From Psychrobacillus insolitus (GTDB lineage Bacteria; Bacillota; Bacilli; Bacillales_A; Planococcaceae), in NCBI RefSeq assembly GCF_003254155.1, contig NZ_QKZI01000007.1:62001-126000 (forward strand): 64,000 nucleotides of DNA, written 5' to 3'. This document shows positions 41,895-57,190 of this stretch, piece by piece. Positions within the stretch are counted from its first letter, which is position 1. Each line of letters begins with the position of its first letter. A program made the translations under genes and the position numbers. The notes under the pieces are model-generated. The model did no database searches. It worked only from the letters and a program-made list of their open reading frames with translations, and had not been told where the DNA came from.

Positions 41895-42806
41895 TCAAGG
41901 TCTGTCTTGTTCACGGATTTCATCGATTGGTACAAACACTTCAATATGTCGATATAGATTTTGGAAAGTTGCAGGAATTACCCCACCATACTCCCCGTCC
42001 AGATTCAATAAAACTTTCTCATCAGACGTTACTTTAATATGTTTCGCTTTTTTAGAAATAACATGGGAATCATTTAAATGTTCTCCTCGAATCGCTAATG
42101 ATGCTAAACGAATGAATTCTGCAATATTACACTTTTTTAAAATTAATAAAGTAAAGTTCCCATCATTAATACTGGAATTTGGTGCAAGTTTTTCAAACCC
42201 GCCTACCGAATTTGTTAAACCAACTAAAAACATCATCGTTTCATCTTCATATACTTCATCATCGTACTCAATTCTTAGTTTTGTCGCGTTGATAGAAGGG
42301 AGCATTTCAATTCCTTTTAAGTAATATGCAAGTTGACCAAGCATTGTTTTTAACTTACTAGGTACTTCATATGTAAGTTCCGTTATACGACCGCCACCCG
42401 CAATATTGATAAAATGTCGATCATTCACAAGACCAACATCTACTGGAATTGAATCTCCTTTTACAATAATCTCCACTGCTTTTTTTAGATCTCTAGGAAT
42501 ATGAACAGCTCTCGCAAAGTCATTGGTTGTTCCCATTGGAATAAGACCAATCTTTGGTCTGTTTTCAAAGGTACTAACTCCTGCAACTACCTCGTTTAAT
42601 GTACCATCTCCACCCGCAGCAATGATTATATCAAAACCATTTTCCACAGCTCTCGCCGCTGCTGCAGTAGCATCACCTTCACCAGTTGTTGCATGGCAAG
42701 ACGTTTCATATCCAGCTACTTCTAACATTTCCAACACTTCTGGCAAATTTTTTTTAAACAGTTCTCTCCCAGAAGTTGGATTATAAATAATTCTTGCACG
42801 TTTCAT
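41895..42806 (-). CDS. dgkB: Diacylglycerol kinase
   Basis: 303 residues. MKRARIIYNPTSGRELF, GDGTLNEVVAG, IPMGTTNDFARAV and VDVGLVNDRHFINIAGGGRITELTY are DgkB motifs; the mononucleotide-binding IAAGGDGTLNEV is complete. It phosphorylates diacylglycerol released from phosphatidylglycerol by lipoteichoic acid synthesis and returns it to phospholipid. In B. subtilis it is yerQ, next to yefA and gatB. A short terminator at 41853 ends it. Confidence 0.92.
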   Translation of the reverse strand: MKRARIIYNPTSGRELFKKNLPEVLEMLEVAGYETSCHATTGEGDATAAAARAVENGFDIIIAAGGDGTLNEVVAGVSTFENRPKIGLIPMGTTNDFARAVHIPRDLKKAVEIIVKGDSIPVDVGLVNDRHFINIAGGGRITELTYEVPSKLKTMLGQLAYYLKGIEMLPSINATKLRIEYDDEVYEDETMMFLVGLTNSVGGFEKLAPNSSINDGNFTLLILKKCNIAEFIRLASLAIRGEHLNDSHVISKKAKHIKVTSDEKVLLNLDGEYGGVIPATFQNLYRHIEVFVPIDEIREQDRP

Positions 42807-42845
42807 AAGCTTTTCCTTTCTATTTTACATTGTTACATCATTTCG

Positions 42846-42872
42846 AAAAGAGCCGACAAATGCCGGCTCTTC
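42846..42872 (-). terminator. Terminator of the thioredoxin-like gene
   Basis: AAGAGCCGGCATTTGTCGGCTCTTTT: AAGAGCCG pairs with CGGCTCTT and is followed by T. Confidence 0.8.
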
Positions 42873-42893
42873 CCTTATGTTATTAACTAAGTA

Positions 42894-43457
42894 TTATTTT
42901 TGAAGTGCTTGTAACCAGCTGTTGCGAATATCTTCATATACTGCTAAATGGAAATCTTTATTTCCCTCAAACTCTTTAGCTACATCAGCATAAAATGCTT
43001 TTTGAACTTCTTCAAAAGTTGGATCTTCTTTTGGTGGGAACTTTTCTCTATTTTCAGTAACATATTGTTGTACTTTTTCTGCACGTGGACCCCATTTAGA
43101 AATAACTTCACCCTTTTTATTTAACAAAAGGTATACTGGAATAGAACGACCACCATTTGTTAAATACTGATCCATTAACTCAAGACTTTCATCACGATAA
43201 ACAGCACGAATTTGGATATCTGCTGCTTCTGCAATACGACGGATGATTGCATTATTCATCATCGCATCTCCGCACCAATCTTCTGTTATTACTAGAATAT
43301 GTGGTGCTTTTTCTTTTAATAAAACTATAAATTCATCATCGGCTGGTATGTCAAATTGGTTATAAATATTAAATGACTCTTCTTTTTTGGTTGTCATATC
43401 ATCCATGTACTGTGTAAGCGGCTTTGCGTTTTCAAAATACTGTTGTTCTGTAGGCAT
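42894..43457 (-). CDS. Thioredoxin-family protein with WCGDA active site
   Basis: 187 residues. A thioredoxin-like core around ILVITEDWCGDAMMNNAIIRRIAEAADIQIRAVYRDESLELMDQYLTNGGRSIPVYLLLNKKGEVISKWGPR with cis-Pro at SIPVYL. The active site WCGDA has only one cysteine, as in the Bacillus thioredoxin-like group with WCGD-type sites. Lacking the second Cys, it cannot do ordinary dithiol exchange; a bacillithiol or peroxide role is possible. A long helical tail (about 130-187) is extra. ATG preceded by GGGGG-rich site. Confidence 0.85.
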   Translation of the reverse strand: MPTEQQYFENAKPLTQYMDDMTTKKEESFNIYNQFDIPADDEFIVLLKEKAPHILVITEDWCGDAMMNNAIIRRIAEAADIQIRAVYRDESLELMDQYLTNGGRSIPVYLLLNKKGEVISKWGPRAEKVQQYVTENREKFPPKEDPTFEEVQKAFYADVAKEFEGNKDFHLAVYEDIRNSWLQALQK

Positions 43458-43689
43458 TTTTAATAATCCCCCTTTTTTTTAAGTATACTTCGTTCTTTTC
43501 GCTTATTCAAATAAGTTCGCTATGACATCATATTGAACAAGCACATTAGAATGAGTATCATTGTTCAAAAATATTTAATTTTTACAAAAATAGATATTAA
43601 TACACATAATATAAGCTGTTTTTTGTAATATAAATATGATAATACTTTATTTCCCTTAGCGTTAATAATATTTTTTAAAGATAAAATAG

Positions 43690-43718
43690 TTGCTTTATGG
43701 TACTATAGTCTATATATT
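43690..43718 (+). promoter_or_regulatory. Promoter of the c-di-GMP/hemAT operon
   Basis: TTGCTT (43690-43695), 17 bases, TATATT (43713-43718). Bases 43458-43689 show no other feature. Confidence 0.6.
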
Positions 43719-43775
43719 AATTTAACTTTTCAAATAAGTAAATGTTTCGTAAAGTTTTTTCAGGAGGTCAAGGTA

Positions 43776-45422
43776 ATGATCCAAAAAGAGTTAACTGATA
43801 TACATACTGGCCTTAACTCTACTACTATAATAGCAACAACAGATGTATCTGGTAAAATTATTTTTGTGAATGAAAATTTTTGTAATATCTCTCAATATTC
43901 TTCCGATGAGCTACTTGGAAAAACGCATAAAATAGTCAATTCCTGTTATCATGATAAATCTTTCTTTCAAGATATGTGGAAAACAATTTCCTCCGGAAAA
44001 ACATGGCATGGTGAAATTCAGAACAGAGCAAAAGATGGCTCTTTTTACTGGGTTGACACATCTATTGTTCCATCCTTAGATGTGTTTGGAAAACCTTATC
44101 AATATGTTGCGATACGACATGATATTACACAAAGAAAACTTCTAGAAGTACAACTACAAAAACAAATCGTAGAGGATTCCTTAACGGGGCTTCCTAACGC
44201 TATCTTTTTTGAACAAGAAGTAAAAAAAAGATTAACTAATAAAGAATGTTTTTTTATATTAGTCATTAATTTAGATGATTTTAAAAACATCAATGAAAGT
44301 TTAGGGCTTCTTCATGCTAACCAAATTTTAAATGAAATTGGAAAGCGTTTATCTGATGCTCTAGATGGTCGCAACTGTATATTATCGAGAGTCTTTAATG
44401 ATGAATTTTCTATTATATCTAATGCGTCCGAAGAGGAAGTTAGAAAGTTAATCCAAACTTTAATGCACCTTTTTAAAAATCCCATCTCATACATAGAAAT
44501 TGATTATTACATTACATTTAGTATAGGTGTATCAAAAATATCTATTTTATCAGATAGTTTTGAAGACATCCTACAAAGTGCATTTCATGCAGTAAACGTT
44601 TCAAAAGCAAATGGCAAGAACACATTTACATTCTTTGATAACAGCATGAATATTGATACAAATCGAATATTAGCAATAAAAAATGCAATGCATGAAGCGA
44701 TTCAAGAAAAGAGATTTCAGATGTATTACCAGCCGCAGTATAATGCTAACATGGAGCTTACTAGTTTTGAATCACTTGTTAGATGGAATGATCCTATATT
44801 AGGTTCCATATCTCCTGGAGAATTTATTCCATTAGCAGAGCGAACTGGTTTAATCATTCCACTAGGCTATTTATTATTTGAGCTTATTTTACAAGACTTA
44901 CCGAAATTACAAGAAGCAGTTGGCAAACAAGTGAAAGTCGCATTCAATTTATCGCTCAAACAATTTTTCGATTCAAACCTTGTTTCGAAATTAAAAAAAC
45001 TATGTAATGACTATAATCGAAATCCAGATTTCATAAAAATTGAAATTACAGAAGGGATTTCCACTACAAGAACAGAATATGTTATATCCGTTATAGAGCA
45101 ATTACGAAATCTTAGAATGGAAGTAGAATTAGATGATTTTGGGACTGGATTTTCTAGTTTAAAACATTTAAAAGACTTTCCGATCAACTGTATTAAAATT
45201 GATCAAAGCTTTGTAATGAACTCATTAACCTGCAGAAAAAGCAAAGCAATTATTAACGGGACAATCCATTTAGCACATGAACTTGGATTTACGGTATTTG
45301 CAGAAGGAATTGAAGTCCAAGAACAGCTAGATTATTTAAAAGGGAAAGGCTGTGACGGTTTTCAAGGATACCTGCTTGGAAAACCTCAGCCACTTAGCTA
45401 CTATCAAAAGGAGAATATATAA
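43776..45422 (+). CDS. PAS-GGDEF-EAL protein, probable c-di-GMP phosphodiesterase
   Basis: 548 residues. A PAS domain (about 15-120, [31 protein letters not shown]...), a degenerate GGDEF domain (about 125-285) whose active-site motif reads SRVFNDEF in place of RxGGDEF, and an EAL domain (about 295-545). The EAL catalytic set seems intact: [40 protein letters not shown] and [10 protein letters not shown]. It should hydrolyse c-di-GMP, with the GGDEF part as a regulatory GTP site. Coupled to hemAT, one base after its stop. AGGAGG upstream of ATG. Confidence 0.9.
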   Translation: MIQKELTDIHTGLNSTTIIATTDVSGKIIFVNENFCNISQYSSDELLGKTHKIVNSCYHDKSFFQDMWKTISSGKTWHGEIQNRAKDGSFYWVDTSIVPSLDVFGKPYQYVAIRHDITQRKLLEVQLQKQIVEDSLTGLPNAIFFEQEVKKRLTNKECFFILVINLDDFKNINESLGLLHANQILNEIGKRLSDALDGRNCILSRVFNDEFSIISNASEEEVRKLIQTLMHLFKNPISYIEIDYYITFSIGVSKISILSDSFEDILQSAFHAVNVSKANGKNTFTFFDNSMNIDTNRILAIKNAMHEAIQEKRFQMYYQPQYNANMELTSFESLVRWNDPILGSISPGEFIPLAERTGLIIPLGYLLFELILQDLPKLQEAVGKQVKVAFNLSLKQFFDSNLVSKLKKLCNDYNRNPDFIKIEITEGISTTRTEYVISVIEQLRNLRMEVELDDFGTGFSSLKHLKDFPINCIKIDQSFVMNSLTCRKSKAIINGTIHLAHELGFTVFAEGIEVQEQLDYLKGKGCDGFQGYLLGKPQPLSYYQKENI

Positions 45423-45423
45423 C

Positions 45424-46725
45424 ATGGCTTTCTTTTTCAACAAAAAAAACGCTATAAATACAATTGATTTTACACAACCTATTCCCGTTACATTAGATGT
45501 CACAAATCATTCTGAAGTGCAAAAACAAATTGCATTAATCCACTTAGCTAAAAATGATTTAGCTATACTTCATCATTTACAACCACATATCGAAAAAATA
45601 TTGAATAGCACGGTTGATTCCTTCTATAAATCTTTAGAAGCAGAACCTTCACTTATGAAAATCATTGCCAATAATAGCAGCGTGGAACGACTGAAAAAAA
45701 CATTGTATTATCATATAAACGAAATGTTCGGAGGAGTAATTGACTCCAATTACTTGTCTCAACGAAAAAAAATTGCACAAGTTCATGTGAAAATTGGTCT
45801 AGAACCAAAATGGTATATGGGAGCATTTGAAACTTTACAATACGAATTTTCTCGTTGCATTATTGAATTACCACTATCCACTAATGATCGACGTAATGCC
45901 ATAGCTGCTATGAACAAAATATTAAATTTAGAACAACAACTAGTATTAGAAGCGTATGAATTAGAAAATACTAAAATTCGCGAAGAAGTGAGAGCCCTTC
46001 AACAAACTATTAAGCACAACATTTATAACACTGCTCAAGAACTTGCAGCAGTTAGTGAACAAACAAGTGCCTCTGTTGAACAATTAGCTTCTCAAGCAAA
46101 ATCGATCGAAGAATATACTATGCAAAGTCTGTCCTTTGTTACAGATACAGAAGAAAAATCGATTGACGGGCAACTTCTGTTAACTAAACAAACAAATCAA
46201 ATGCAATTAATCAACGAAAGCATCGGTACATTAGAAAATAAAATGGAACAGCTCCAAGTTTCTTCTAATAGAATTAGAGAAATTGTTGATTTAGTTACTG
46301 CTATTGCCAACCAAACAAACCTTCTAGCACTTAATGCTGCAATCGAAGCAGCTCGTGCAGGTGAACACGGTGCAGGTTTTGCAGTAGTAGCATCTGAGGT
46401 TAGAAAACTTTCAGAAGAAACCAAAAAGGCTATTAATAGTGTTACTTCACTAATTCAAGATACTGATGATGGAATTTTAGATATGACTAAATCCGTGTCG
46501 AATATGAATTTTTTGATAAATGATAGTACTGAAACGTATAATCATGTTTCTACTTCCTTCAATGAGATCGTAGCTGCGATGTCTGGTATTAAACTGCAAA
46601 GCCAACGATCTAATGAAGAAATAACTACTATTTCACAAATTTTAAGTGAATTAAATCAAGCAGTTGAAATGATTGCTAATTCTTCAGATGGCTTAATTGA
46701 TACGATTAATGATTTGGAAGCTTAA
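45424..46725 (+). CDS. hemAT: Globin-coupled oxygen-sensing chemotaxis transducer HemAT
   Basis: 433 residues from ATG 45424 (AAGGAGA upstream; the frame runs back into the preceding gene). The N-terminal globin fold (about 30-190) aligns with B. subtilis HemAT, with Tyr68 and proximal His121 ([22 protein letters not shown]). The signalling domain (about 200-433) has [39 protein letters not shown]. It senses O2 through heme and controls CheA. No membrane helix, so a soluble receptor. Probably co-transcribed with the c-di-GMP phosphodiesterase before it; a terminator follows. Confidence 0.93.
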   Translation: MAFFFNKKNAINTIDFTQPIPVTLDVTNHSEVQKQIALIHLAKNDLAILHHLQPHIEKILNSTVDSFYKSLEAEPSLMKIIANNSSVERLKKTLYYHINEMFGGVIDSNYLSQRKKIAQVHVKIGLEPKWYMGAFETLQYEFSRCIIELPLSTNDRRNAIAAMNKILNLEQQLVLEAYELENTKIREEVRALQQTIKHNIYNTAQELAAVSEQTSASVEQLASQAKSIEEYTMQSLSFVTDTEEKSIDGQLLLTKQTNQMQLINESIGTLENKMEQLQVSSNRIREIVDLVTAIANQTNLLALNAAIEAARAGEHGAGFAVVASEVRKLSEETKKAINSVTSLIQDTDDGILDMTKSVSNMNFLINDSTETYNHVSTSFNEIVAAMSGIKLQSQRSNEEITTISQILSELNQAVEMIANSSDGLIDTINDLEA

Positions 46726-46813
46726 GAAAAGTGCAATCGCCCTTTTTCACATGAACGTTACTGGTTCGCTTTGCACGAAACTTGTGGTAACAAGATAAAC
46801 GATAAAGGCAATA

Positions 46814-46866
46814 GAGGAGGAGCTTAAGAAAGTGACGCAGTCATTTTCTTAAGCTCCTCTTTTTCT
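46814..46866 (+). terminator. Terminator after hemAT
   Basis: GAGGAGCTTAAGAAA pairs with TTTCTTAAGCTCCTC around a TGA/TCA-closed loop, followed by five T. The remaining 46726-46813 and 46867-46992 show only low-complexity AT-rich sequence. Confidence 0.9.
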
Positions 46867-46992
46867 TTTAAGTTAAAGTATAAACTAAGAGACTGTCCAA
46901 AGCGATCTAAAAAATCGTACATATTCCGTTCCAGTCGATTAACTTCTTATACTTTCTTATTCTTTTTTAAAAAATCATTAATAAAAATCTAA

Positions 46993-47021
46993 TTGACATA
47001 TTGCCAACATAAGCATACAGT
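46993..47021 (+). promoter_or_regulatory. Probable promoter of the potassium transporter gene
   Basis: A perfect TTGACA (46993-46998), 17 bases, TACAGT (47016-47021), about 40 bases before the ATG. No c-di-AMP riboswitch is visible in the leader. Confidence 0.6.
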
Positions 47022-47061
47022 ATGTATTATTTCATACACATCAGTTTGAGGAAGTGCTCAT

Positions 47062-48390
47062 ATGCGGAAACGTAAAATTAAAAAACATCCCTTTTCTGCC
47101 CCACTAATAATTGCTGGTAGTTTTTTTAGTTTAATAGTATTGGGTACCATTTTGTTGAAGCTTCCCTTTGCTACAACAACACCTATTTCATGGGTAGACT
47201 CGCTCTTTGTTGCTACATCAGCAACGACAGTTACCGGGTTAAGTGTATTTGATCCTGGTACGACATTAACTTTGTTTGGTGAACTAGTATTACTCGTCCT
47301 CATTCAATGTGGGGGAATTGGTTTAATGACCTTTGCTGTTGCTATACTCATATTATTAGGGAAAAAAATTGGTTTACAAAATCGGATTTATTTGCAAGAG
47401 TCATTTAGCCAAGGATCTATTGGTGGTGTCGTTAAGCTTACGAAGCTTATTTTAATTTTTGTTTTAACTGTTGAAAGTATAGCAACTATATTGTTAACCT
47501 TACACTGGTTACCAACCTATGAGTTAGCTGATGCCTTTTACTATAGTTTATTTCACGTGGTTTCTGCTTTTAATAACGCTGGATTTTCTTTATTTCCAGA
47601 TAATTTAATGAGCTTCACGTATGATCCAATCGTTAATTTCACCTTATCTAGCTTATTTATTATTGGAGGGATTGGATTTGTAGTAATCGTCGACATATAT
47701 CAAAAAAAATCCTTTCGAACTTGGCAACTTCATACGAAAATGATGGTAGTTGGGACAATTTTTTTGAATATCTTTGCAACGATTATTCTGTTCATTTTAG
47801 AATTCTATAATAATAGTACTATTGGAAAAATGAATCTTGCTGAAAAAATCTTAACTTCTTATTTTAATGCAGTTACACCACGTACCGCAGGGTTTAATAT
47901 GATTGACTATGGGCAAATGGAGGATTCCTCCGTATTATTCACGATGCTATTAATGTTTATCGGGGGAGGAAGTGCTTCCACCGCTTCAGGGATTAAGCTA
48001 ACAACTTTTATAGTGAATATCTTTGCAACTATTGCCTATTTCCGTTCAATTGAAGAACCTTATTTATTTGGACGGACTATCCGAAAAGAAGTAATTAGCC
48101 GTTCCTTAGCTATTTCAACGGTCAGCTTATCAATTATATTTGTGTTTGCTTTTGCTTTAACAATTACTGAAAATATTCCCTTTTTACCACTTATTTTTGA
48201 AGTGTTCTCTGCATTTGGGACAGTTGGTTTAACTATGGGTATTACAAATCAGTTAAGTGATATAGGTGAAATCTTAATCAGCATCATTATGTTCCTTGGC
48301 CGTATTGGTCCACTTACATTATTTTTCATCTTAACTAGACCGAAGAAAGTAAATTACCGTTACCCTTATGATCAAGTATTTACAGGTTAA
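47062..48390 (+). CDS. TrkH/KtrB family potassium uptake membrane subunit
   Basis: 442 residues with eight helices and four P-loops of the KtrB/TrkH superfamily. Filter segments are visible: SATTVTGLSVFD, VSAFNNAGFSLF, AVTPRTAGFN and FSAFGTVGLTMG, with GGGSASTASGIKLTTF as the conserved intramembrane loop after the third pore. It forms the K+ channel of Ktr systems and needs a KtrA/KtrC RCK ring from elsewhere. The N-terminus HPFSAPLIIAGSFF resembles KtrB/KtrD of B. subtilis. Single-gene unit. Confidence 0.9.
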   Translation: MRKRKIKKHPFSAPLIIAGSFFSLIVLGTILLKLPFATTTPISWVDSLFVATSATTVTGLSVFDPGTTLTLFGELVLLVLIQCGGIGLMTFAVAILILLGKKIGLQNRIYLQESFSQGSIGGVVKLTKLILIFVLTVESIATILLTLHWLPTYELADAFYYSLFHVVSAFNNAGFSLFPDNLMSFTYDPIVNFTLSSLFIIGGIGFVVIVDIYQKKSFRTWQLHTKMMVVGTIFLNIFATIILFILEFYNNSTIGKMNLAEKILTSYFNAVTPRTAGFNMIDYGQMEDSSVLFTMLLMFIGGGSASTASGIKLTTFIVNIFATIAYFRSIEEPYLFGRTIRKEVISRSLAISTVSLSIIFVFAFALTITENIPFLPLIFEVFSAFGTVGLTMGITNQLSDIGEILISIIMFLGRIGPLTLFFILTRPKKVNYRYPYDQVFTG

Positions 48391-48392
48391 TT

Positions 48393-48434
48393 AAAAAGCT
48401 GACTCCACGTTTATAAACGTAGAGTCAGCTTTTT
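48393..48434. terminator. Bidirectional terminator between ktr gene and gatB
   Basis: AAAAAGCTGACTC pairs with GAGTCAGCTTTTT (13 bp) plus an inner ACGT/ACGT helix; A- and T-runs on both sides. Confidence 0.92.
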
Positions 48435-48439
48435 ATATT

Positions 48440-49867
48440 TTAGCGTTTTACAATTTCTTCTTGTAGGATTTTGTTTACAAGAGGTGGATTCGCTTGTCCT
48501 TTTGTTGCTTTCATAATTTGACCAACTAGGAATCCGATTGCGCGGTCTTTCCCGTTTTTAAAGTCTTCAATCGATTGTGGATTCGCATCCAAAGTCGTAG
48601 CAACGATTTCACGAAGTGCACCTTCGTCCGAAATTTGTACTAAGCCCTTAGCTTTTACAATCTCTTCTGCAGTACCACCATTTTCGATTAACTCTTTAAA
48701 TACTTTTTTAGCTATTTTAGAAGAAATAGTTCCATCTTCAATTAGTTTAATCATTCCCGCAAGTCCGACTGGAGTTAGAGGAGTTGCTGATAACTCTTTT
48801 TGCTCAGCATTTAGATAAGCAGAAACTTCACCCATTAACCAGTTAGCAGAAAGTTTTGCATCTGCTCCGTCCGTAGTTGTTGCTTCAAAGAAATCAGCCA
48901 TTTCTTTTGATAAAGTTAATACATGTGCATCATATGAAGATAAACCAAGCTCTTCAACATAACGTTGTTTACGAGCATCTGGAAGCTCAGGAATTTCAGC
49001 ACGTACGCGCTCTAACCAAGCATCATCAATAACAATATCTACTAAATCCGGTTCCGGGAAGTAACGATAATCATCCGTACCCTCTTTAATACGCATAAGA
49101 AGTGTTTTACCTGTTTTCTCATCGTACCGACGAGTTTCTTGCTCAATTATTCCACCAGAAGAAAGTACATCGGCTTGACGAATTTCTTCATACTCAAGTC
49201 CTCTACGTACAAAGTTAAACGAGTTTAAGTTTTTCAACTCCGTTTTTGTACCAAATTCTTCTTGGCCATATGGACGAATCGAAATGTTAGCATCACAACG
49301 CAGTGATCCTTCTTCCATTTTACAGTCTGAAACATCTGTATATTGGATAATAGCTTTTACTTTTTCAAGGTAAGCATAAGCTTCTTCAGGAGTACGAATA
49401 TCCGGTTCTGAAACGATCTCCACTAATGGAGTACCTTGACGGTTAAAGTCTACTAAAGAGTAGCCATCCGCATGCGATAATTTACCTGCATCTTCTTCCA
49501 TATGAAGACGAGTAATACCGATACGTTTTGTCTCTCCGTTCACTTCAATATCAACCCAACCATTTTTACCAATTGGCTTATCGAATTGTGAAATTTGATA
49601 TGCTTTTGGATTGTCAGGATAGAAATAGTTTTTACGGTCAAATTTTGTGTGTTGTTCAATTTCCATATTTAATGCAAGAGCTGCACGCATAGCAAAATCT
49701 ACTACATTTTTGTTTAATACAGGTAGTACACCTGGATATCCAAGATCTACTACTGTTGTATTCGTATTTGGTTCTGCACCAAAGTGGTTAGGCGCTGCTG
49801 AGAAGATTTTAGAGTTTGTTTTTAACTCAACGTGTACTTCTAATCCAATAACTGTTTCAAAGTTCAT
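48440..49867 (-). CDS. gatB: Asp-tRNA(Asn)/Glu-tRNA(Gln) amidotransferase subunit B
   Basis: 475 residues from ATG 49865-49867 with GGGAGG upstream; the open frame extends into gat[53 protein letters not shown] is diagnostic, as are [11 protein letters not shown] and the metal-binding region with C-terminal YqeY-like tail ([27 protein letters not shown]). It binds the misacylated tRNA and activates it. Its ATG lies one base after the gatA stop. It ends the gatCAB block. Confidence 0.96.
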   Translation of the reverse strand: MNFETVIGLEVHVELKTNSKIFSAAPNHFGAEPNTNTTVVDLGYPGVLPVLNKNVVDFAMRAALALNMEIEQHTKFDRKNYFYPDNPKAYQISQFDKPIGKNGWVDIEVNGETKRIGITRLHMEEDAGKLSHADGYSLVDFNRQGTPLVEIVSEPDIRTPEEAYAYLEKVKAIIQYTDVSDCKMEEGSLRCDANISIRPYGQEEFGTKTELKNLNSFNFVRRGLEYEEIRQADVLSSGGIIEQETRRYDEKTGKTLLMRIKEGTDDYRYFPEPDLVDIVIDDAWLERVRAEIPELPDARKQRYVEELGLSSYDAHVLTLSKEMADFFEATTTDGADAKLSANWLMGEVSAYLNAEQKELSATPLTPVGLAGMIKLIEDGTISSKIAKKVFKELIENGGTAEEIVKAKGLVQISDEGALREIVATTLDANPQSIEDFKNGKDRAIGFLVGQIMKATKGQANPPLVNKILQEEIVKR

Positions 49868-49868
49868 G

Positions 49869-51332
49869 TTATTTTCCCTCCCAAATTTGAGGAGTTTCTT
49901 TATGGAAATCTGTCGCTTGTTCATAAGCATGAGCTACGCGATAAATTGTCGACTCGTCAAAGTAATTTCCGATAATTTGTAAGCCTAGTGGCAAGCCATT
50001 TTCAAATCCACATGGAATCGAAATTGCTGGTACCCCTGCTAGGTTAATCGGAATTGTTAAAATATCATTTGCATACATCGTCAATGGATCTTCTACGTTT
50101 TCACCAATTTTAAATGCTGGTGTTGGTGCAGTAGGTCCTACAATAACATCATAGTCTGCTAACACTTTATCGTAGTCTTCTTTAATCAATGTACGAACTT
50201 GTTGTGCTTTTTTATAGTAAGCATCATATGTACCTGCGCTTAAAGAATAAGTTCCAAGCATGATACGACGTTTTACTTCATCCCCAAATCCTTGAGAACG
50301 CGTTTCTTTGTATAATTCCATTAAGTTTTGTACATTTTCTGCACGGAAACCATAACGAATACCATCGAAACGAGAAAGGTTTGATGAAGCTTCTGATGAA
50401 GAAAGAATATAGTATGTTGCTAAAGCATATTTAGAATGTGGTAGTGAAACCTCTTCCCAAGTTGCCCCTAGATTTTCTAATACTTTCAATGCATCTAGTA
50501 CCGATTGGCGAACTGCTTCACTAACCCCTTCCCCTAAATACTCTTTAGGCACAGCGATTCGAAGACCTTTTACATCACCAGTTAAAGCTGCTGCAAAGTT
50601 TGGTACTTCTACGTCTGCTGAAGTAGAGTCATGCGGATCAAGACCAGAAATTGCTTCTAGTAATAATGCATTATCTGTTACATTGCGCGTAATTGGTCCG
50701 ATTTGGTCAAGAGAAGATGCGAATGCAACTAAACCAAAGCGAGATACACGACCATAGGTAGGTTTCATCCCTACTACACCACAATATGATGCTGGTTGAC
50801 GGATTGAACCACCCGTATCAGAACCTAATGAAAACGGAACTTCTCCTGCCGCAACTGCTGCTGCAGATGCACCTGAAGAACCACCTGGTACTCGGTCTAA
50901 TGCCCACGGATTCTTTGTTGTTTTGTATGCTGAGTTTTCATTTGAAGAACCCATTGCAAATTCATCCATGTTCAATTTACCAATAGTGACCATACCTGCT
51001 TCGCGTAATTTGTTTACTACTGTTGCATCATAAATTGGATTAAATCCTTGTAAGATTTTACTAGCACAAGTAGTTTCTAAACCTTCAGTTACGATATTGT
51101 CTTTTACTCCGATTGGTAAACCAAATAATGGTCCACGCTCTTCAAAAGGGACTTTATCTAATTCTGCCGCTGTTGCAGTTGCTTTTTCTTTATTTAAAGC
51201 TAAGAAAGCTTGTACATCATCATCTAACTTGTCTACTCGGTCATATGCCTCTTTCGTTAAATCAGCAATTGTAATTTCTTTGCTATGTAAAAGAGCTTGT
51301 AATTCTTTCGCTGAACGTTCAAATAACGTCAT
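49869..51332 (-). CDS. gatA: Asp-tRNA(Asn)/Glu-tRNA(Gln) amidotransferase subunit A
   Basis: 487 residues. Amidase signature: [10 protein letters not shown] with the catalytic Lys, and [51 protein letters not shown] containing the cis-Ser and nucleophile Ser. It hydrolyses glutamine or asparagine and sends the ammonia to GatB. Eighteen bases after gatC, one base before gatB. Confidence 0.96.
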   Translation of the reverse strand: MTLFERSAKELQALLHSKEITIADLTKEAYDRVDKLDDDVQAFLALNKEKATATAAELDKVPFEERGPLFGLPIGVKDNIVTEGLETTCASKILQGFNPIYDATVVNKLREAGMVTIGKLNMDEFAMGSSNENSAYKTTKNPWALDRVPGGSSGASAAAVAAGEVPFSLGSDTGGSIRQPASYCGVVGMKPTYGRVSRFGLVAFASSLDQIGPITRNVTDNALLLEAISGLDPHDSTSADVEVPNFAAALTGDVKGLRIAVPKEYLGEGVSEAVRQSVLDALKVLENLGATWEEVSLPHSKYALATYYILSSSEASSNLSRFDGIRYGFRAENVQNLMELYKETRSQGFGDEVKRRIMLGTYSLSAGTYDAYYKKAQQVRTLIKEDYDKVLADYDVIVGPTAPTPAFKIGENVEDPLTMYANDILTIPINLAGVPAISIPCGFENGLPLGLQIIGNYFDESTIYRVAHAYEQATDFHKETPQIWEGK

Positions 51333-51350
51333 TATTTTCCCTCCTCACAA

Positions 51351-51641
51351 TTATTCCATAATAGATGGTACTTTTACTTGTCCTGCTTCTTGTTCTTTAA
51401 CGTTTAGCATCATTACTTCACGGTCTAAACCTTTGATCGCTTCATCTTTACGCAAAACGTTTACTAAAGGTAAAACATGTGTTGTTGGTACTACATTAGT
51501 AGTGTCTAACTCTTTTAGTTGCTCTGCAAAATCAGTAATTGCTGCAAGTTGAAGAGCAAATTTTTCTGCTTCTTCTTCCGTTATTGCAAGACGAGCTAAA
51601 TGCGCTACATGTTTCACTTCTTCTTTTGTTAATTCCGCCAT
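51351..51641 (-). CDS. gatC: Asp-tRNA(Asn)/Glu-tRNA(Gln) amidotransferase subunit C
   Basis: 96 residues, typical length. LTKEEVKHVAHLARLAITEEEAEKFALQLAAITDFAEQLKELDTTNVVPTTHV is the GatC signature. It wraps around GatA and stabilises the GatAB interface. First of gatCAB, 82 bases after camS. Confidence 0.95.
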   Translation of the reverse strand: MAELTKEEVKHVAHLARLAITEEEAEKFALQLAAITDFAEQLKELDTTNVVPTTHVLPLVNVLRKDEAIKGLDREVMMLNVKEQEAGQVKVPSIME

Positions 51642-51723
51642 TATTTACACCTCCGAATTAGATAACCATAGGAAATATCATATCATTTTTCACTCTACTT
51701 GAATAGAGTATCAGTTTTTTTAG

Positions 51724-52860
51724 TTACTGTCCGTAAATATGTACAAACGGTTCCTTGTCTCCTGGTTTTTTTATCAATAATGCTTCTGCTCCATTTAACG
51801 AAGTTACGTTAACTTCAACATCTACATCCTCACTAAAGTGATCCATTAATAACCCAGCCAGATGCTGTGTAAACCCAATAATCTCTGTAGTTCCATAAAA
51901 CTGGATAGGGATTGAAATATTCAGTTTTTGAAGTTGCTGATCTTTATAATATCCTGTTCCAATAACACCTGTGTAATTGGAGAAATAAGTTTCTATATCT
52001 TGCTTGAAATTACGGAAATTCGTATCTATCTCTCGATGTTTCTCTTTTGATTCTGTTGTTGGAAATAACATGAATTCTTCATCAATCGAGTTCCATTTCC
52101 CCAAATCCCCACCATCTACAGCGACAGTAGATGTAAAGTATGTGCCAGGTACGACTGCATTTCTACTATTTTGTTTGAATAAACCTACAGCAATTGGGAC
52201 ATTTTCAAGCCCTTCAATTAGGCGCATTCTTGTCACAACTTCTTGAGCAATACGCTTACCGTTTTCCTCAATTTGTTTTTGTGTAAGTACTTGTTCAAAT
52301 GTTTCACCATATGCTTCTTTTTGATAAAAATAAACCGAGTTTAAAGCAATCCCCACAGAAACACCTGCAAGACTAACTTTTTCCCCTTCTTTTATCAAAT
52401 AGTTTTGCTCTACAATATGTGTAATATATACAGGTGCATTTTTTGCTTTTTCCTCGCCAGTTAACCCTTCATCACTAGGATTTAATCCATCTTTTGTTTG
52501 GTTACTTCTAGCCAACCAAGAACTGATCGTATCTTTTTCTAAGTATTGCCCTTCTTGAAATAAATACGTATCTGTAGGAAATTCTTTTTGGGAAATACGT
52601 AAAAGACCGGTTTCAACTTCCTTCATATCATATTTCGTTGCTAAGTTAGATACAACTAGCCCTCTACTACTGCTTTCTGCGTATGGCAATAATGTTTGAT
52701 AGTATGTTTCATCCAACTGTAAACTGGGAATCACTACTGTTTTCTTTGCTTCTTGCTCTGTATCTTGTATGACCTCTGTTTCTTTTTCAAAAGCAGGAGC
52801 GCACCCAGAAACAATTAGCAATAACATTAGCGTAGACATACCTATTACTTTTTTTGCCAT
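51724..52860 (-). CDS. camS: CamS family sex-pheromone precursor lipoprotein
   Basis: 378 residues with a lipoprotein signal MAKKVIGMSTLMLLLIVSGC (Cys20). The mature part, NQTKDGLNPS, ITHIVEQNYL and AVVPGTYFTSTVAVDGG, is typical of CamS (B. subtilis YerH), in which the pheromone peptide of Enterococcus/Staphylococcus is cut from the signal region. Role in bacilli unknown. Between ligA and gatC, as in B. subtilis. The ATG follows AAAGGAGT-type site 13 bases after the ligA stop. Confidence 0.92.
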   Translation of the reverse strand: MAKKVIGMSTLMLLLIVSGCAPAFEKETEVIQDTEQEAKKTVVIPSLQLDETYYQTLLPYAESSSRGLVVSNLATKYDMKEVETGLLRISQKEFPTDTYLFQEGQYLEKDTISSWLARSNQTKDGLNPSDEGLTGEEKAKNAPVYITHIVEQNYLIKEGEKVSLAGVSVGIALNSVYFYQKEAYGETFEQVLTQKQIEENGKRIAQEVVTRMRLIEGLENVPIAVGLFKQNSRNAVVPGTYFTSTVAVDGGDLGKWNSIDEEFMLFPTTESKEKHREIDTNFRNFKQDIETYFSNYTGVIGTGYYKDQQLQKLNISIPIQFYGTTEIIGFTQHLAGLLMDHFSEDVDVEVNVTSLNGAEALLIKKPGDKEPFVHIYGQ

Positions 52861-52873
52861 GTTCTTTACTCCT

Positions 52874-57123
<4,250 letters not shown>

Positions 57124-57190
57124 ATTCCACTTCCTTTTCGAGAACGTTTGTTCTCTATATTATACCTGTAATTCTGACTATACTCAAATG

